From NCBI GenBank assembly GCA_011833715.1, contig CM022391.1, forward strand, positions 169,179,601 to 169,243,600: DNA of 64,000 nucleotides. The letters run 5' to 3'. This document shows, one piece after another, positions 11,141 to 23,784 of this stretch. Numbering within the stretch: the stretch's first letter is position 1; each line of letters begins with the position of its first letter. This DNA comes from Carcinoscorpius rotundicauda. Lineage: Eukaryota > Arthropoda > Merostomata > Xiphosura > Limulidae. The position numbers and the translations under genes were made by a program. The notes beneath the pieces are model-generated. The model did not search any database and had not been told where the DNA came from. It saw nothing but the letters and a program-made list of their open reading frames with translations.

Positions 11141-11339
11141 TACTTTTCTATCTTGGATTTATGTTTGTAAAATTGATGCATTTCACGGTTACGCAAGATG
11201 CAAGTTATTCTAAACTTGTGTCTAGAAAATGAGATTCAGTAAACAAAGATTTATTGGTCATAAAGTAACGTTTTAAGTTACATATAAGAAGTTAGACTTA
11301 ATGTTTCAATTACATAAGGAAAATATCAGATTTAAGAGT

Positions 11340-11615
11340 GATTGTTTGATTTTGAATTTTGCGCAAAGATATACAGGGGCTATTCGCGCTAGTTGCCCTT
11401 AATTTGACAGTGTAAGACAAGAGGGAAGGCAACCAGTGATCATCACTCATCGCCGACTTCTGGGATACGCTGTTATCAACACATAGTGGGATCGACCCCA
11501 CATTATAATCCCCTCACGACTAAAAGGGCGAACATTTTTGGTGCGATGGGGATTCGAACCCGCTACCGTAAGATTTAGAAGTCGGGCGCCCTAACCACCT
11601 ACCCATGCCGGGTCT
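11340..11615 (-). mobile_element. family A SINE, full length
   Basis: Inverted copy with an intact-looking B box (GGGATTCGAACCC) and head ending CATGCCGGGTC. Flanks share only TAAGAG. Confidence 0.8.
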
Positions 11616-12179
11616 CTAAGAGCAATATTTGAAATGTGTAATAACTAGTATATTTGGTTTTAACGGACTGCTTCTACGTGTTCCTGAAATGTTTGAACAC
11701 GTTTCTTAAACGAAAACCTTAATATTAAACTTTAGCCATTTTTTTATGTTTAATAATTTATATGGTAAATAACAGATAATAATAACAAGTCAGAATTACA
11801 ACTATACGGAAAAAGGCTTTCCATACTGTATTTATACGCCCAAGTTATATTGGCTAGTGGAGCAGTGATTTAAAGGAGTCACTAAAGTAGTCCGTGTCTC
11901 AAGTCGGATTGCTCAACTGATAAGTAATGTCTCACTCTTAAAAATATAAGCCCAGACTGTGTCAGGTTGTCACAGTTTTGACCATTTGGATCACCTCTTA
12001 CTGTCGTAATACTCCTAGAAAATGGATGAATTGATGGCAGCACTGATAAATCACATTTTCAGTAGAAGTTATCTTTCGAACATTGGGTAGCGTTAGAAAA
12101 CACTGATACATCATGTGATTATATTCTACATTATACGCAATAGGTAAAGAAGCTCTTTATCTTCACATCGACTGTCTCT

Positions 12180-12480
12180 CAAACTACATTTGTCGTGTGA
12201 CACATACGGATAGGTCTGCCATAAATATTAGGTCCACTTGAACAAAAACCAGCTCCATTAGACAACCTCTTGGGACTTTTACCACCCGATGTGATTAAAT
12301 GTCACTTTGACTCGTTACCAGGACGACAAGAAAGGATTACCAGCAGACAACTCGCTTTCTCTAAATAGTTTTTGAACTGCATGTGCGTTCAAAAACGCCA
12401 GCTTCGGAGGTCGGTTTGCCGATTGCTTATTGGCTCAAAACGTTGTTAAACATGTTATCGGGATGACACGATTTAATGAT
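12180..12480. other. non-repetitive, GC-richer segment of unknown function
   Basis: No SINE or tandem repeat is recognised and no long ORF exists. It contains TTATTGGCTC (inverted CCAAT-like GCCAATAA) near 12430. It could be a promoter or conserved non-coding element; nothing decides this. Confidence 0.2.
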
Positions 12481-12949
12481 AATTTACATGTTATGTTAAA
12501 TGTAACATGCTTCCTAAACCAGAAAGCACTAACGTTTACTCTCCCTCGTGTATTTTTTTCGATGCTCTCCTTGGAATGTTATTAACTTGTTAATGTAACT
12601 TTCTTTTTTTTAGTTTAAAAATACTTTCAAAGAGACGAATGTGACACTTAAGCATGCTTAAAATGTTGAATAACAACCAATACATCAAACGTTTTGTCAT
12701 CTAATAAACCTATATTTGTGTTTTTCCCACTATTTGTTTATAGTTATTAACTTTTGGTGTGCGTAATTTTAGAACATAGCGTACAATAAAAGCGTGTATC
12801 ATAATATCTAGTTAAACGGGTGTGAGGGAAGACATCATATTAAACGTCCAAGAAGTTAAACAACGATTGGCGGGTGTATTTGGTAGGTGAAAGCATGAGG
12901 TTTTCAAATCTATTTTAAATATTTTATTATCGAAAGCTAACCTTGAATA

Positions 12950-13140
12950 TTTCATTTAGTTTGGGCTGGGTGTGGTCTAAAGGGATAGCTTCCGAGACTG
13001 TGAATCGATCAGAAGGTTTCAGTTTCGATATGTTGCTGAACACGCTCCACACTTTCAGCTGTGTGGGTGTTATAGCTGTGACAGCCAATCCTCTTATTTG
13101 TTTTAGAGTAGGCAGACGGCGTTGATGGTTAATTGTCATC
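12950..13140 (+). mobile_element. old family A SINE
   Basis: Strongly diverged head (GGGCTGGGTGTGGTCTAAAG ... GTTTCAGTTTCGATA), then a body that on the minus strand reads GCTGTCACAGCTATAACACC and CAGCTGAAAGTG. Confidence 0.5.
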
Positions 13141-13979
13141 TAACAGGTTGACAGTTCTGCATAACGGATTTATATGTCTGAACTTTGGAATATGTGGCCT
13201 GCTGGAATTAACTGGGCGAGGGCAGTTTCTTTACAACTATTCAGAATATACAGTTGGAAAGAAAACACTAAACTAAGACCCACATCACCTCCCTCCCAAA
13301 AAAAAGTTAAAAAATTGAAAGGATAGGATTAGGAATATGAAAAGTCAAAATTCACTTTTATATTTAATGACAAAATTAAATTATTTTACAAAATTTGACA
13401 GTTAATGTATAAAAATTTTAAATCAAAAATAAGAAAGAAAATAACTGACGCATTTAACATGAAAAACAAAACAAACAACAAAGACATGCAGAGTTTGAAA
13501 AAAACATCTTAACACGGACATCTAGAACGCAACACAAAATATTTTGAAAAACAACTACTCAGGCATTTCCGAAACAATTGCTTAAGAACGTAAACATTAA
13601 ATGAACTTCTATATTAACTAAATATTTTCAACGTTTAAAATTACCTTCATATAATGTGAACATTTAAGATTAAATCCCCGCGATTGTCAGAATGTAGGTA
13701 CCTCATTATGTAGCATTTTTAAATCAGAGGCTGTTGATATTAATAACTAACAACACATAGTAACTTTGTAATGTTATTAAAACAAGTGTGGTAACATTTC
13801 GGATCTAAGAACATCAGTTATGAGAAATAAGGAACATTCCGAGTGTTTAAAAGTTAGTGGCACTGCAACAGAACAGGCTTGAAGTAAATTAGTATTTAAC
13901 CAGCACAACAAACAAGAGAAAAAAAACGACAGTAAAATATTCATTCGTTTGTTGATAAGTTCAAGAGTTTTGTGTGTTA

Positions 13980-14135
13980 TGCTTGTTTTTGAATTTCGCA
14001 CAAAGCTATACGAGGGCTATCTGCGCTAGCCGTCCCTAATTTAGCAGTGTGAGACTAGAGGGAAGGCAGCTAGTAATCATCACCCACCGCCAACCCTTGG
14101 GCTACTAGTACTTTTACAAACGAATAGTGGGATTG
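13980..14135 (-). mobile_element. family A SINE 3' half, tandem copy 1 of 3
   Basis: Tail-to-body segment ending GAATAGTGGGATTG, where the next copy starts directly. Confidence 0.85.
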
Positions 14136-14287
14136 TTTGTTTTTGAATTTCGCACAAAGCTATACGAGAGCTATCTGCGGTAGCCGTCCCTAATTTAGCG
14201 GTGTGAGACTAGAGGGAAGGCAGCTAGTAATCACGACCCTCCGCCAACCCTTAGGCTACTAGTACTTTTACAAACGAATAGTGGGAT
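14136..14287 (-). mobile_element. family A SINE 3' half, tandem copy 2 of 3
   Basis: About 152 bp, nearly identical to copy 1, including the odd CTACTAGTACTTTTACAAACG, so it arose by tandem duplication rather than by new insertion. Confidence 0.85.
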
Positions 14288-14560
14288 TGTTTGTTTTTGA
14301 ATTTCGCACAAAGCTATACGAGAGCTATCTGCGCTAGCCGTCCCTAATTTTGCAGTGTAAGACAAAAGGGAAGGCAACTAGTCATCACCACCCACCGCAA
14401 CCCTTGGGATACTCTTTTACCATCGAATAGTGGGATTGATCGTAACATTATAATGTCCCTATGGCTGAAAGAGCGAGCATGCTTGATGTGACAGGGATTC
14501 AAATCTGCGACTATCATATTACGAATCGAGCTCTCCAACTATCTAGCAATGCAGGGTCTA
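14288..14560 (-). mobile_element. family A SINE, copy 3 of 3, with tRNA head
   Basis: Continues through the body to a head with GGGATTCAAATCTGCGAC and ending GCAATGCAGGGTC. Confidence 0.8.
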
Positions 14561-14739
14561 CAACTCTTCAAAAACGAGTTATTAATTTTCAACAAAAACA
14601 TTTACTCAGAGTTAATATTCTTCTAAAAACATCTAACCACGATATCTTCATGAAATAACGCAATAATTCACTGTTCGATTATCAGATATGTCTGTTTACA
14701 TGCTAAATTTCTTCAAACTTTGTTATTACCTACAGTTCC

Positions 14740-14853
14740 CCCAGTGATAGAGCGATATGTCCGCGGACTTTTAACTCTAGAAACCGGGTTTCGATACCTA
14801 TGGTGAGCAGAGCACCACTAACCTACTGCTTAATTTCAAACAACTAATACCTA
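14740..14853 (+). mobile_element. family B tRNA-like SINE
   Basis: CCCCCAGTGATAGAGCGATATG head, AACCGGGTTTCGATACC B box, CTTAATTTCAAACAACTAA tail. Confidence 0.7.
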
Positions 14854-14884
14854 CATCCTATCATGGTGTGTAAACTAACAGTAC

Positions 14885-15152
14885 GCCTAGCATGGCTTGG
14901 TGGTTAAAGCATTCTACTCGCAATTTGTTGGCTGCGGGATCAAACCTTGACACCGAATATGCTCGGCTTTTCATCCATAGGAGTAATATAATGTTGTAGT
15001 CAATCCTACTACTCATTACTAAAAGAGTAGTCTAAAAATTAGCGGTTGGTGATGTTGACTACCAGCCTTCTCTTTAGTTTTATTGCTTGAAAACTAAGAT
15101 AGCTAATGCAGTTAGCTTCCGAGTAGCTTAACGAGAAATTCAAACAAAATAT
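14885..15152 (+). mobile_element. old family A SINE, full length but diverged
   Basis: GCATGGCTTGGTGGTTAAAG head, ATTACTAAAAGAGTAGTC middle, GAGAAATTCAAACAAAAT tail. Confidence 0.65.
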
Positions 15153-15399
15153 CTCTATGTTGCGGTCTCTCGTGACAGATCATAGAATATACCACCATTA
15201 TGATAACACTGCCCCCGTCACCTGGCGATGTAATCCATCACTGCTGTACTACTGAAATAAATGATCATATTAATCAATAGTCTGGGTGAATCGTTAGAGA
15301 CATGGAATGAAATCTATTTACTGAAGTGTTTTTAATTAGAGCTATTTAAAGAAAAAACTTTTCTAACCGAAACATTTATTTGTGACTTTTTAAAATATT

Positions 15400-15835
15400 T
15401 AACCGCAAATATGTATATCTCCAAGTTGCTTGATCAAAGTTAGTCTGAACTGTTAATAACAGAAAGTATCTCCGAGGTGCTTGATCATAGTTAGGCTGAA
15501 CTGTTAATAACAGAAAGTATCTCCAAGTTGCTTGATCAGAGCTAGTCTGAACTGTTAATAACAGAAAGTATCTCCGAGCTGCTTGATCAGAGTTAGGCTG
15601 AACTGTTGATAACAGAAAGTATTTCCAAGCTGCTTGATCAGAGTTAGGCTGAACTGTTGATAACAGAAAGTATCTCCGAGCTGCTTGATCAGATCTAGTC
15701 TGAACTGTTAATAACAGAAAGTATCTCCAAGCTGCTTGATCAGAGTTAGGCTGAACTGTTAATAACAGAAAGTATCTCCGAGCTGCTTGATCAGAGTTAG
15801 TCTGAACTGTTGATAAGAGAAGGTTTCTGATACTG
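15400..15835. repeat. 51-bp minisatellite with a continuous minus-strand open frame
   Basis: Nearly nine units; TGCTTGATCA occurs at 15427, 15478 and 15529, a period of 51. Because 51 is divisible by 3 and no unit has a stop, the minus strand is open for 158 codons (15376-15852), a 17-residue repeat of the type LLLTVQTNSDQAARRYF. No start context, splice site or known family supports translation, so I call it a repeat. Confidence 0.9.
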
Positions 15836-16033
15836 GTTTGTTTGTAAAGCATATATTCTTTAATTAAGAGTCAGTGAAAGATAGGTTAAAGCAACGTTTA
15901 CATCTTCAGGTTGGAGTCGCCTTGTGGCTGAAAGCTTTAGTACACAGAATATTCTTACGTTGGATCTGTGGCCTTTCTTTTGGAAATATAAAATTGGTCG
16001 GCGTTTTGACTAATATTAACGTTATTGTTTTAG

Positions 16034-16131
16034 AGCTACGCTACCCAATGGGATACATACATTCTGCTCAACGAGGGAATCGAACTTCTGATAATAGCGT
16101 TGCAAGTGTGTACCACTAGTCCATTGGGGTG
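16034..16131 (-). mobile_element. tRNA-like fragment, unassigned SINE
   Basis: On the minus strand GGCACCCCAATGGACTAGTG and AGTTCGATTCCC resemble A- and B-box regions. It lies against the next SINE. Confidence 0.4.
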
Positions 16132-16276
16132 CCAATGCTTATGTGTTTGTGTGTGTGTGTTTTCTTATAGCAAAGCCGCATCGGGCTATCTGCTGAGCCC
16201 ACTGAGGGGTTGTAAATTTAGCGTTGTAAATCCATAGACTTACCGCTGTACTAGTTAGGGGCAGGGGGCCAATGCT
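16131..16276 (-). mobile_element. family C SINE with target-site duplication
   Basis: The element spans 16140-16267 (CTTATAGCAAAGCCGCATCG). GCCAATGCT occurs at both edges (16131-16139 and 16268-16276). Confidence 0.8.
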
Positions 16277-16713
16277 ATAAGACTTGTATTATAATAAAAC
16301 AACGCACGTTTTTAATTCTATTCAAATTAAGTATATTTAACACCTTTTTTTATCCAATGCTAACAGTCGCTGTGAATGCTGCACAGCTTACATTACATAT
16401 ACGTGTGTCGATCCACCTGTGGAAATAAGTCTGACAGAATAAAAAACCCATTTCAAGAGGATTTCAGAATATGTTTAAAAAATACCTGAAATATAGAGAC
16501 ATTTAATGAATGCACGATGTCCTATTCATTCAGGAGTTATGCAGCATTATTATACAAAAATATCAAACCTTTAAACATATACTTAGTTGCAGTGTAGAAA
16601 GCACACCTGTTCACGATTGAGAGTCGGTGGTTTCGGTTTGTTTTTAACAGCATCTCAATAAATGTTTAATTATTATTACGTTTCTAGATGTAAACATACA
16701 ATTTAATTCATTA

Positions 16714-16945
16714 GACCTCGTAATTGGAACGTTCGACTCGCACTCTCCGGTTGGCGTGCTCTAATCTCTTCGCCGATCATGATTATATTTTCAACCGTGA
16801 GAAGGGTTAATGTGACGGCCAGTCTAACTGTATTTGTCTTGTGTAACTCAAAAGCAAGTCTGAGAACTTATAACGGTACAATTCAGGTTTCGATACCCGC
16901 AACGTGGAGAGAATTTACTGTGTAGCTTTGCGCCATAATAAAACC
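16714..16945 (+). mobile_element. old family A head joined to a family B fragment
   Basis: CCTCGTAATTGG and GTTAATGTGACGGCCAGTC suggest a decayed family A copy (to about 16860). TTCAGGTTTCGATACCCGC followed by TGTGTAGCTTTGCGCC is family B (from about 16867). Confidence 0.4.
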
Positions 16946-17297
16946 AATAAATTCATCACAAATGTAATGGCGTTTATCGTTTCCAGAAGGGGTATCGACA
17001 GTAATTCCAAAAATAAAATACGATTCTTTGAAGTGACCCTTTCCATTTTATTTTAGTTTTCGTTTACAGGATAGTATCTGAACAAGTGTCGCTGTCTGGA
17101 AATATATTTCTGCAATACACTTTCTAAAGTCCAGTTACTTTTTGGCCAACATGTGGAGCGTTCATGCAAGAACTTAAGTTCAAAATATTGTAAAGTTAAT
17201 TTCTTATCTTACTATACATGTTTGTAAGACGGAACGTACTGCAATTCTTATCAGCTTCATTATGAAAAGACAAGCTTAATGACGAAATATTTCGCTT

Positions 17298-17541
17298 TGG
17301 TGGGTGGAGACAGGTTATCTGTAAACATTGTTGGTTAGGTTTAATATTCAAGGACAAAGATTGAGGTATAGAGACACAATATAAACATTCAGGTATGCAG
17401 AGATACCGTGTAAAACGTTGAGTTATATGAACACTACATAGGCATTCAAATATATAGCGATATATATATGTATATTTGGGGTGAATGGAGAGAGGTTATC
17501 TGTAAATGTCGTTGTTTGGGTTTAATATTCAAGAACAATTA
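17298..17541. repeat. 60-bp direct repeat flanking a 120-bp spacer
   Basis: GACAGGTTATCTGTAAACAT ... GGTTTAATATTCAAGGACAA (17298-17358) recurs at 17477-17541 with changes. The spacer contains AACATTCAGGTATGCAGAGA, related to 6875-6900. Confidence 0.7.
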
Positions 17542-17544
17542 GAC

Positions 17545-18290
17545 GAGTTAGCTGATCTCAGCGCTTTGACTTGGCAGTTTTTAAACGGTCCCCTTTTTTA
17601 CATTTAGGAGTTTTAACTGTGAATAAATTATTTTAAAATATGGAAGGTTGGCCTTATTTTATTCATGAACGCTTTTCTTTTGTTTTCTTAATTGTTTCAT
17701 TTTTAATTTTATTATTTTTTTCAACCCTCTTTTTGAATAAATTATATTTTCATCTAAAACCATCTAAGGTTTGAAGGTTTGGTTTATTTTTTCATCAATT
17801 CACGTCACTGATTCGGGATCCAGGACAATGTCTCACCTCTATAATCATTGATTGACTCTCGCTTTAAAGCAAACTAATTTTTGATGTTGCATTCCTATTT
17901 ATAAAGATGAAGTTTTGCAAATAAATTGGCGTTACTTTTCTAAAATATAAAATGCATACTTTGTAAGAAATTATAAGACTTGAATGCAGTAATCAAATGA
18001 AGTAAACCACCGAAATTTCTCTAATATAAATATTCAAGAAGTTTTTTTAAACGATGTTTCAATTGTGGACAATTGCTCTAAATTTTACTTTACATTAATT
18101 GAATCGTCATTTTTGTTTTGTGTTTAGACAAAATTGTTTTTTTTTATAAGTATGCCTTTTTTATTTTCCAATCATTTCTGAAAATTTCCAATCTATTGTA
18201 TTCGAATGAAAAATGTGTTTGCCAATTGATTTATTGTAAAGAACCATTTCTTTCTAATGGGGGGCCAATTTTATGCAACACAGGGCTGAA
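17545..18290. other. AT-rich DNA, no assigned feature
   Basis: Long T- and A-runs, no coding signal; the plus-strand ORF at 18118 is low complexity and runs into the next SINE. Confidence 0.6.
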
Positions 18291-18293
18291 ATT

Positions 18294-18495
18294 TTGTTTG
18301 TTTGTTTTCGAGTTTCGCGCAAAGCTACATAGGGCTATTTGCGCTAGCTGTCGCTATCTTAGCAGTGTTAGGGAAGGCTGCTAGTCATCACTGCCCACCG
18401 CCAATTTTTGGGCTACTTTTTTACCAACGAATAATGGGATTGACCGTGACATTATAACGCTTTTACGGCTGAAAAAACCTAGCCATGCCAGGCCT
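18294..18495 (-). mobile_element. family A SINE with internal deletions
   Basis: Tail and body are present, but the B-box segment is deleted and the head end CTAGCCATGCCAGGCC follows directly. Confidence 0.8.
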
Positions 18496-18499
18496 GAAT

Positions 18500-19450
18500 T
18501 TGTCATAGCAATGTGTAATTTATCATATTTGAAAATACAAGCTATAATTATATAATTATTAAATTACCTTCCTAATTAGATTCACACTTGAAAACAAACA
18601 TTAATTCGAAGTAATTTTCCTAAGATAATTAATTTCTTACATTAAAACAAATAAACCAAAAATTGCAAACAAACAAATTCATAAGATGTCTTGAAAAAAG
18701 TTATAAAAATAAATAAAAAGGTAGACTGTGTAAAAAATATTTGGGTGAGACATTGTCCGTATTCCAAATAATATAGTTGTTTTAAAAACTTATGCTTGTG
18801 TTTTATTATGGCCATTTTATTACCATTTTGAGCCGTGGTAATTTTTGTATCATAGATAGCTTTAGGATCTGTGGTGTCCACAGAGTTAGTTTACAAGAAT
18901 TACTTTCCAGTAGAATTTTTTTTCATGTGTGTGGGGCGAAAAAAAACAGGTCATAAAATAAAAAGTACATAAAAATACATTAAGATTATTGGTCTATACA
19001 GAAAGTTGTAGTTTCTTTCCCTCAAATACAATTGCTGATTTCTTTGGAAACGATAAAAACAAATTGACTTGGGAGTTAGTCTCGATTTCAAAACACAATG
19101 TGCTGTCACCGGTAGACTACAGGGTTGTAGCCTAAAAAATCAAAACAACAAAAGTTGCGGAGAGAAAGCAAATTAGGAGTTGTAGCACACCTGTAGCTTA
19201 TTTCTAGAAAAGTCTCTACATTTCTGTTAGGACTCAAAACTATATGATATAGACAGGTTGAAACAGAAGAAAACATTTTGATTTATATTAAGGTATTCAG
19301 GTTTGTTCCGATACGATAATGAGAGGAAATACAGCGAGATTTAAGGGAAGAAACCTTCGTAGATTCTGTTGGGGGTGGAGTGTAATGAAGTTCTACTAGT
19401 AAGGCATGTAATCTTATAAACATTTTTAGTTACGAAAGAACAGAAAAGTG
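18500..19450. other. AT-rich DNA, no assigned feature
   Basis: No repeat family or convincing ORF recognised. Confidence 0.6.
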
Positions 19451-19451
19451 T

Positions 19452-19744
19452 ACCTAAAAATTATTTTTTTTGGAATTTCGCACAAAGCTACTCGAGGGCT
19501 ATCTGTGCTAGCCGTCCCTAATTTAGTAGTGTAAGTCTAGAGGGAAAGCAGCTGGTCATCACCACCCACAGCAAACTCTTGGGCTACTTTTTTACCAACG
19601 AATAGTGGGATTTACCGTCACTTATAACACCCCCACGACTGAGAGGGCGAGCATGTTTGGCGCAACTCGGGCGCGAACCCGCAACCCTCGGATTACGAAG
19701 AGCACGCCTTAACACGCTAGACCATGCCAGGCCCACCTAAAAAT
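19452..19744 (-). mobile_element. family A SINE, GGCGCGAAC-type subfamily, with target-site duplication
   Basis: Inverted copy at 19462-19734 with head GGGCGCGAACCCGCAACCCT and ACGCCTTAACACGCTAGACC. Flanking ACCTAAAAAT at 19452-19461 and 19735-19744. Confidence 0.9.
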
Positions 19745-21950
19745 CAAATATACAACTAAGTTTACTACCTTTAATATCAAAGTTTAAGAGTTGTTATTCA
19801 AACTAAGTTGATTGTGATCGTTATGTGTTTTATCATGTAAACTTACAATCAGAGATGAAGAGAAAAGTGGGAGGTATTCTTGTTACATTGTTTGGTAACC
19901 CAAATTCTTCCCCAGAAGAAAAAAATATTAAAGCAGTTCTGTTGAGTTGAATTTAGAGAGTACGGGATTCTTCCTAATTAGATCTGATAAAAAATATTTA
20001 TCTTATAAAGATAAAGTAAATTATATTCCACTAGAGGGATGATTATTGTGTACTCCTAGGGGTATGCAATGTTCTGTTCTGTATTGTTGCTGTGTTTTAG
20101 TTTCAGCAGAAGATTCGTAGAATAAACCGTTTATCTATGAAAGGCTTGTTGTTTTCACGACTGAGATACATATCATTCACTCAGTATACTAAAAGATTTC
20201 AAGCACGCAATACAATCATTGCTGTAAATATACAAATTACGAAAAGACTACTTTAAAGTCATTTTACCGTTTTTCGTTGTCGTGGCAAAATCTTCAGTTA
20301 AAAGATGGCTTATTTAGGTTCTAATAAAACCGAAGAGAAAATAAAAAATGTCTTCTACGAAATTTTGGAAGGGGAAGAAGCTAAAGACTGGTAGCCTCTT
20401 TGTCTCCTGACTATGTATGTGAGTACAGATGTTTTACTAAAACGCTTTATTTATTTTTAAGTTTAATATCTTCAGATTGTAAAGTATATAGGCCTAGTGA
20501 ATTTCTTCAGATCTCTTAACCCTAATTGTCATTCTTGTTTCAGCTCTTCACGCCATAGTGTCAGTTGAAGATATACGCAAGTTTTATAAACGACATATAC
20601 CTGAATAGAATATCTTCTTTCTCATTGTTTCTTTATAAATATATGTAGTGAGAGATGAGAGATAAAACAAAATTGTAAAATATTTTACAATTCAAAATTT
20701 ACGATATAATGTATAGAGACGTTTCAAAGTTTCCTCTTTTCCCATGTAAATGTATTCTTGAAAAATACACAAACTATGTGGAGTATTCTTACGGAAGCTT
20801 TAAAAATTATAGGTTTTCTTTAAAAATTTTAAGAGCTTATTTGTGGAAGAACATTGGTTACATACAAATATTCTTTTACAGTTAAATTTGTGAGTTGCAT
20901 ATATTGTGACATATTCTTACATTTTTTTGTGTTATACTATTTAAATCTAAACGAATTATTCATTTTCACATGAAAAGTTTGTGTTACCTCGTGTTCAGTA
21001 CTGTTACTAAGAAATTTTACTTATTTGAATTTCAATAATTTAATTTTTACACTAACTCTTGTAGAAATTCTCCAGCAACTCAATTTAAAATACAGCTATG
21101 TTTGACGCATAGACAGATCCATGATTGACCAGAAATACTGAACGTGTCTGGCAGTTTTTCTTTCTATATATTTTTTACGCATTTTTATTTATTCAACACA
21201 TAAACCAATGAAACAAGAAGCTGCCACTTTATGAAAACCAAATGTTGGCAAAATATGAATCTATTTATGCAATTAACGACAAAGGCAGTGAATCAATTTA
21301 CCAGGTTTAGGCAAAATGTGTTTTCAATTTACATAATACAAACACGTAAAAAAACACTTTCATTATCATATATTTTATGAAAATGGCACGTTTTGTAACA
21401 AATAAACATTGAGGGCAGAGACGTCCAGAGCACAGACATACAGTGTCCGTGCCGCGAATCCCTAGCTGGTGTCTTGAAAAATCAAAATAGAAAATCATAA
21501 TCGATATTATACTGAAACACCAAAAATTTCTTCGCCTATGGCTAGAAGCCGAAATCTTTCACACACCTAGCGACATCTCTGATTGGGAATGAAATATTTA
21601 ACGAGTCTACGGTGTGTATTACATGAAATGTAAGGTGTTTTACGTAATAATTTTGGTCAGATCTTTGCAGTGAACATTGAGAAGGCCAAAACAATATTAA
21701 TCAATATAATTCAGTATGTTTACCCAACAGTTTGTGTGTATACAATTCGGTAATCTGAAGGCTAAAGCCGAAATCGTATCAACTGCTGGTGAAATCATTA
21801 CACAGAAACATTCACTGAACTCCACTTTTTAAAATGAAACTCCTTCATGCGGATGATACCATACTTTAACCTAAGAAAACATGCCAAACAACACGTGCTT
21901 CTCAAGCGAAAGTGCACAAAACAGAGATTTAAAACCAAATTTACTAATTA
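19745..21950. other. AT-rich DNA, no assigned feature
   Basis: 2.2 kb with no SINE of note, no minisatellite and no coding exon I can support. Two tRNA-like scraps (near 21535 and 21755) are too decayed to assign. Confidence 0.5.
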
Positions 21951-21960
21951 CACATAATCG

Positions 21961-22185
21961 ATCTCACAAGTGTTAGGCTACTGATTAGTGTGTTCGGTTT
22001 GTTAACACGAAGGTTTATGTTCGCGACTTGCTGAAAAGTCATTTTCTGTAATCTTGGACTCTGAAAGTTCTACAAGAGTGACACTCAAACGTTACTACTG
22101 TATAAGACAAGAGTAGCCTAAAAGTTGGAAGTTGATGTCGTTGGCCGTGTGCAGTTTTGCTCGAAATTCCATAAACAAATAATAA
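21961..22185 (+). mobile_element. old family A SINE
   Basis: Weak head (GATTAGTGTGTTCGG ... TTATGTTCGCGAC), then AAGAGTAGCCTAAAAGTTGG and a GCTCGAAATTCC tail. Confidence 0.45.
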
Positions 22186-22461
22186 GAATTTCAGCATAAC
22201 GGAAACTTCTTGAATAAAGCTCTTTTTGGAAAATACATTCGATTGGGCACTTAATCATTTTATATATACAGAGAGAGGAAGAATGAATAAGTGGTTTTTG
22301 AGAATCGTTTTTTATTTTTGTTGAATTAACTCTAACCTTATATACAGTTTGTGTTATAGTTAGAGCCTTAGCAGTTTAGTTACGTGAAAAACAATAAAAT
22401 TCTACTAGTTGGAGTGGATTTTAAATCCAACAGACCTAAGGATGGCCACTGAAACAGCATC

Positions 22462-22737
22462 GGTTTGTTTGTTCACATTTCGCCTAATGCTACACGAGGG
22501 CTATCTGCGCTATCTGTCCCTTTTAGTACTATTAAGACTAGAAGAAAGGCAGCTTCATCACCATCCTCCGCCAACTCTTGGTCTACTCTTTTATCAACGA
22601 ATAGTGGAATTGACCGTGATATTTTATAACGCCTCCACGGCTGAAAGGGTGAGCATGTTTGGTGGGAAGGGGATTTGAACTCGCAATTCACAGATTGAGG
22701 AGACGAGCGTCCCTAATCACCTGATCATTGCCAGGCC
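22462..22737 (-). mobile_element. family A SINE, full length
   Basis: Inverted; AACAGC occurs on both sides as a possible short duplication. Two overlapping ORFs of 89 and 72 codons are SINE sequence, not genes. Confidence 0.85.
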
Positions 22738-22739
22738 AA

Positions 22740-23780
22740 CAACAGCGGTAAATCTATTCAGCCTTTCATTCGTTTACGTGTTTAACGAAGGCTTGTACCT
22801 TCATTGACCTCCTCTAATCGTCTTATAACATCTCGAATGTAGTCGTGAATGAAGTATAATCCTTTCTTGCTTCACTGTTGTACACCAGGCTTTGTTATTC
22901 GAAACTGTTATCGCTATATTTCACATATTTTTACTTTAAAGTAACTGGGTCATATATTTAAATGTTAATAAGAAATCACATTACTTTAGTCTTTGTCTAT
23001 TAACCTCTCCTTCATAAATTGGGCCAGTATGTATGATGATTTCTAAAGTAAAGATTTATTTCATCACAAAACGGACAGAAGTTTCTTTGTCCAATTAGTA
23101 CCAGAATAATCAAATAATTTAACAAGATTTAAAACTGTAGTATTAAAAGGGTCTGTATTGTATGGCTTTGAATAAGTAAAATATCTTGAGTGGCTAACAA
23201 AATTTCGGATGAGCACATTTTATTTTGACTTTTGATTAGACAATTTGTATATGGGTTACAACATTGAGGTCAGTCTTATTGGCGCCATCGCTGACTTAAC
23301 ATGGTTAAGTGATGCATTGTGGGCCATCTTTCCTCGTTCAGAAAACATAAGACAACTGGTCTTTTTTTTTTTCCTGATGCAATAATGAATTCGATTCATT
23401 CTCCCTGGTATTCAACTTTGCTTAATAAGACAACCATCAATTTATAGTGGCAGTTGAAGTTTCCTTTCCGCGCGCCATAAAATACAACTCGGAATTCCTG
23501 AGTGAAAACCGGGAACGTATTATTTTACACCACGTAGTTTTGAGCGATTTATCGCAGAATAGTGAAAATTACGTCGCTCACGCAACAGCTTTGAAACCTT
23601 CGCACGTAGTTATGGCTCTCTCTCCACATGAATTTATCCCACGTAAAATTTTGAGTGATCCACATTCGTTTTTTTATTTGTAGAAGAACTTGAGTTTCTT
23701 TGACGTTCCCTGATCGTATTGATTATCTTGTATACATACGTGTGCTGGGCTTTAAAATCGTTAGTATGAAATACACGTAC
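22740..23780. other. no assigned feature
   Basis: AT-rich. A 78-codon ORF at 23447-23683 starts at GTG and has no supporting signal. Confidence 0.5.
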
Positions 23781-23784
23781 GTAT

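Noticed and set aside
12430..12460. Third hammerhead motif (AAAACGTTGTT)
   Set aside because: Only the stem III word matches; CTGANGA and stem II are absent.
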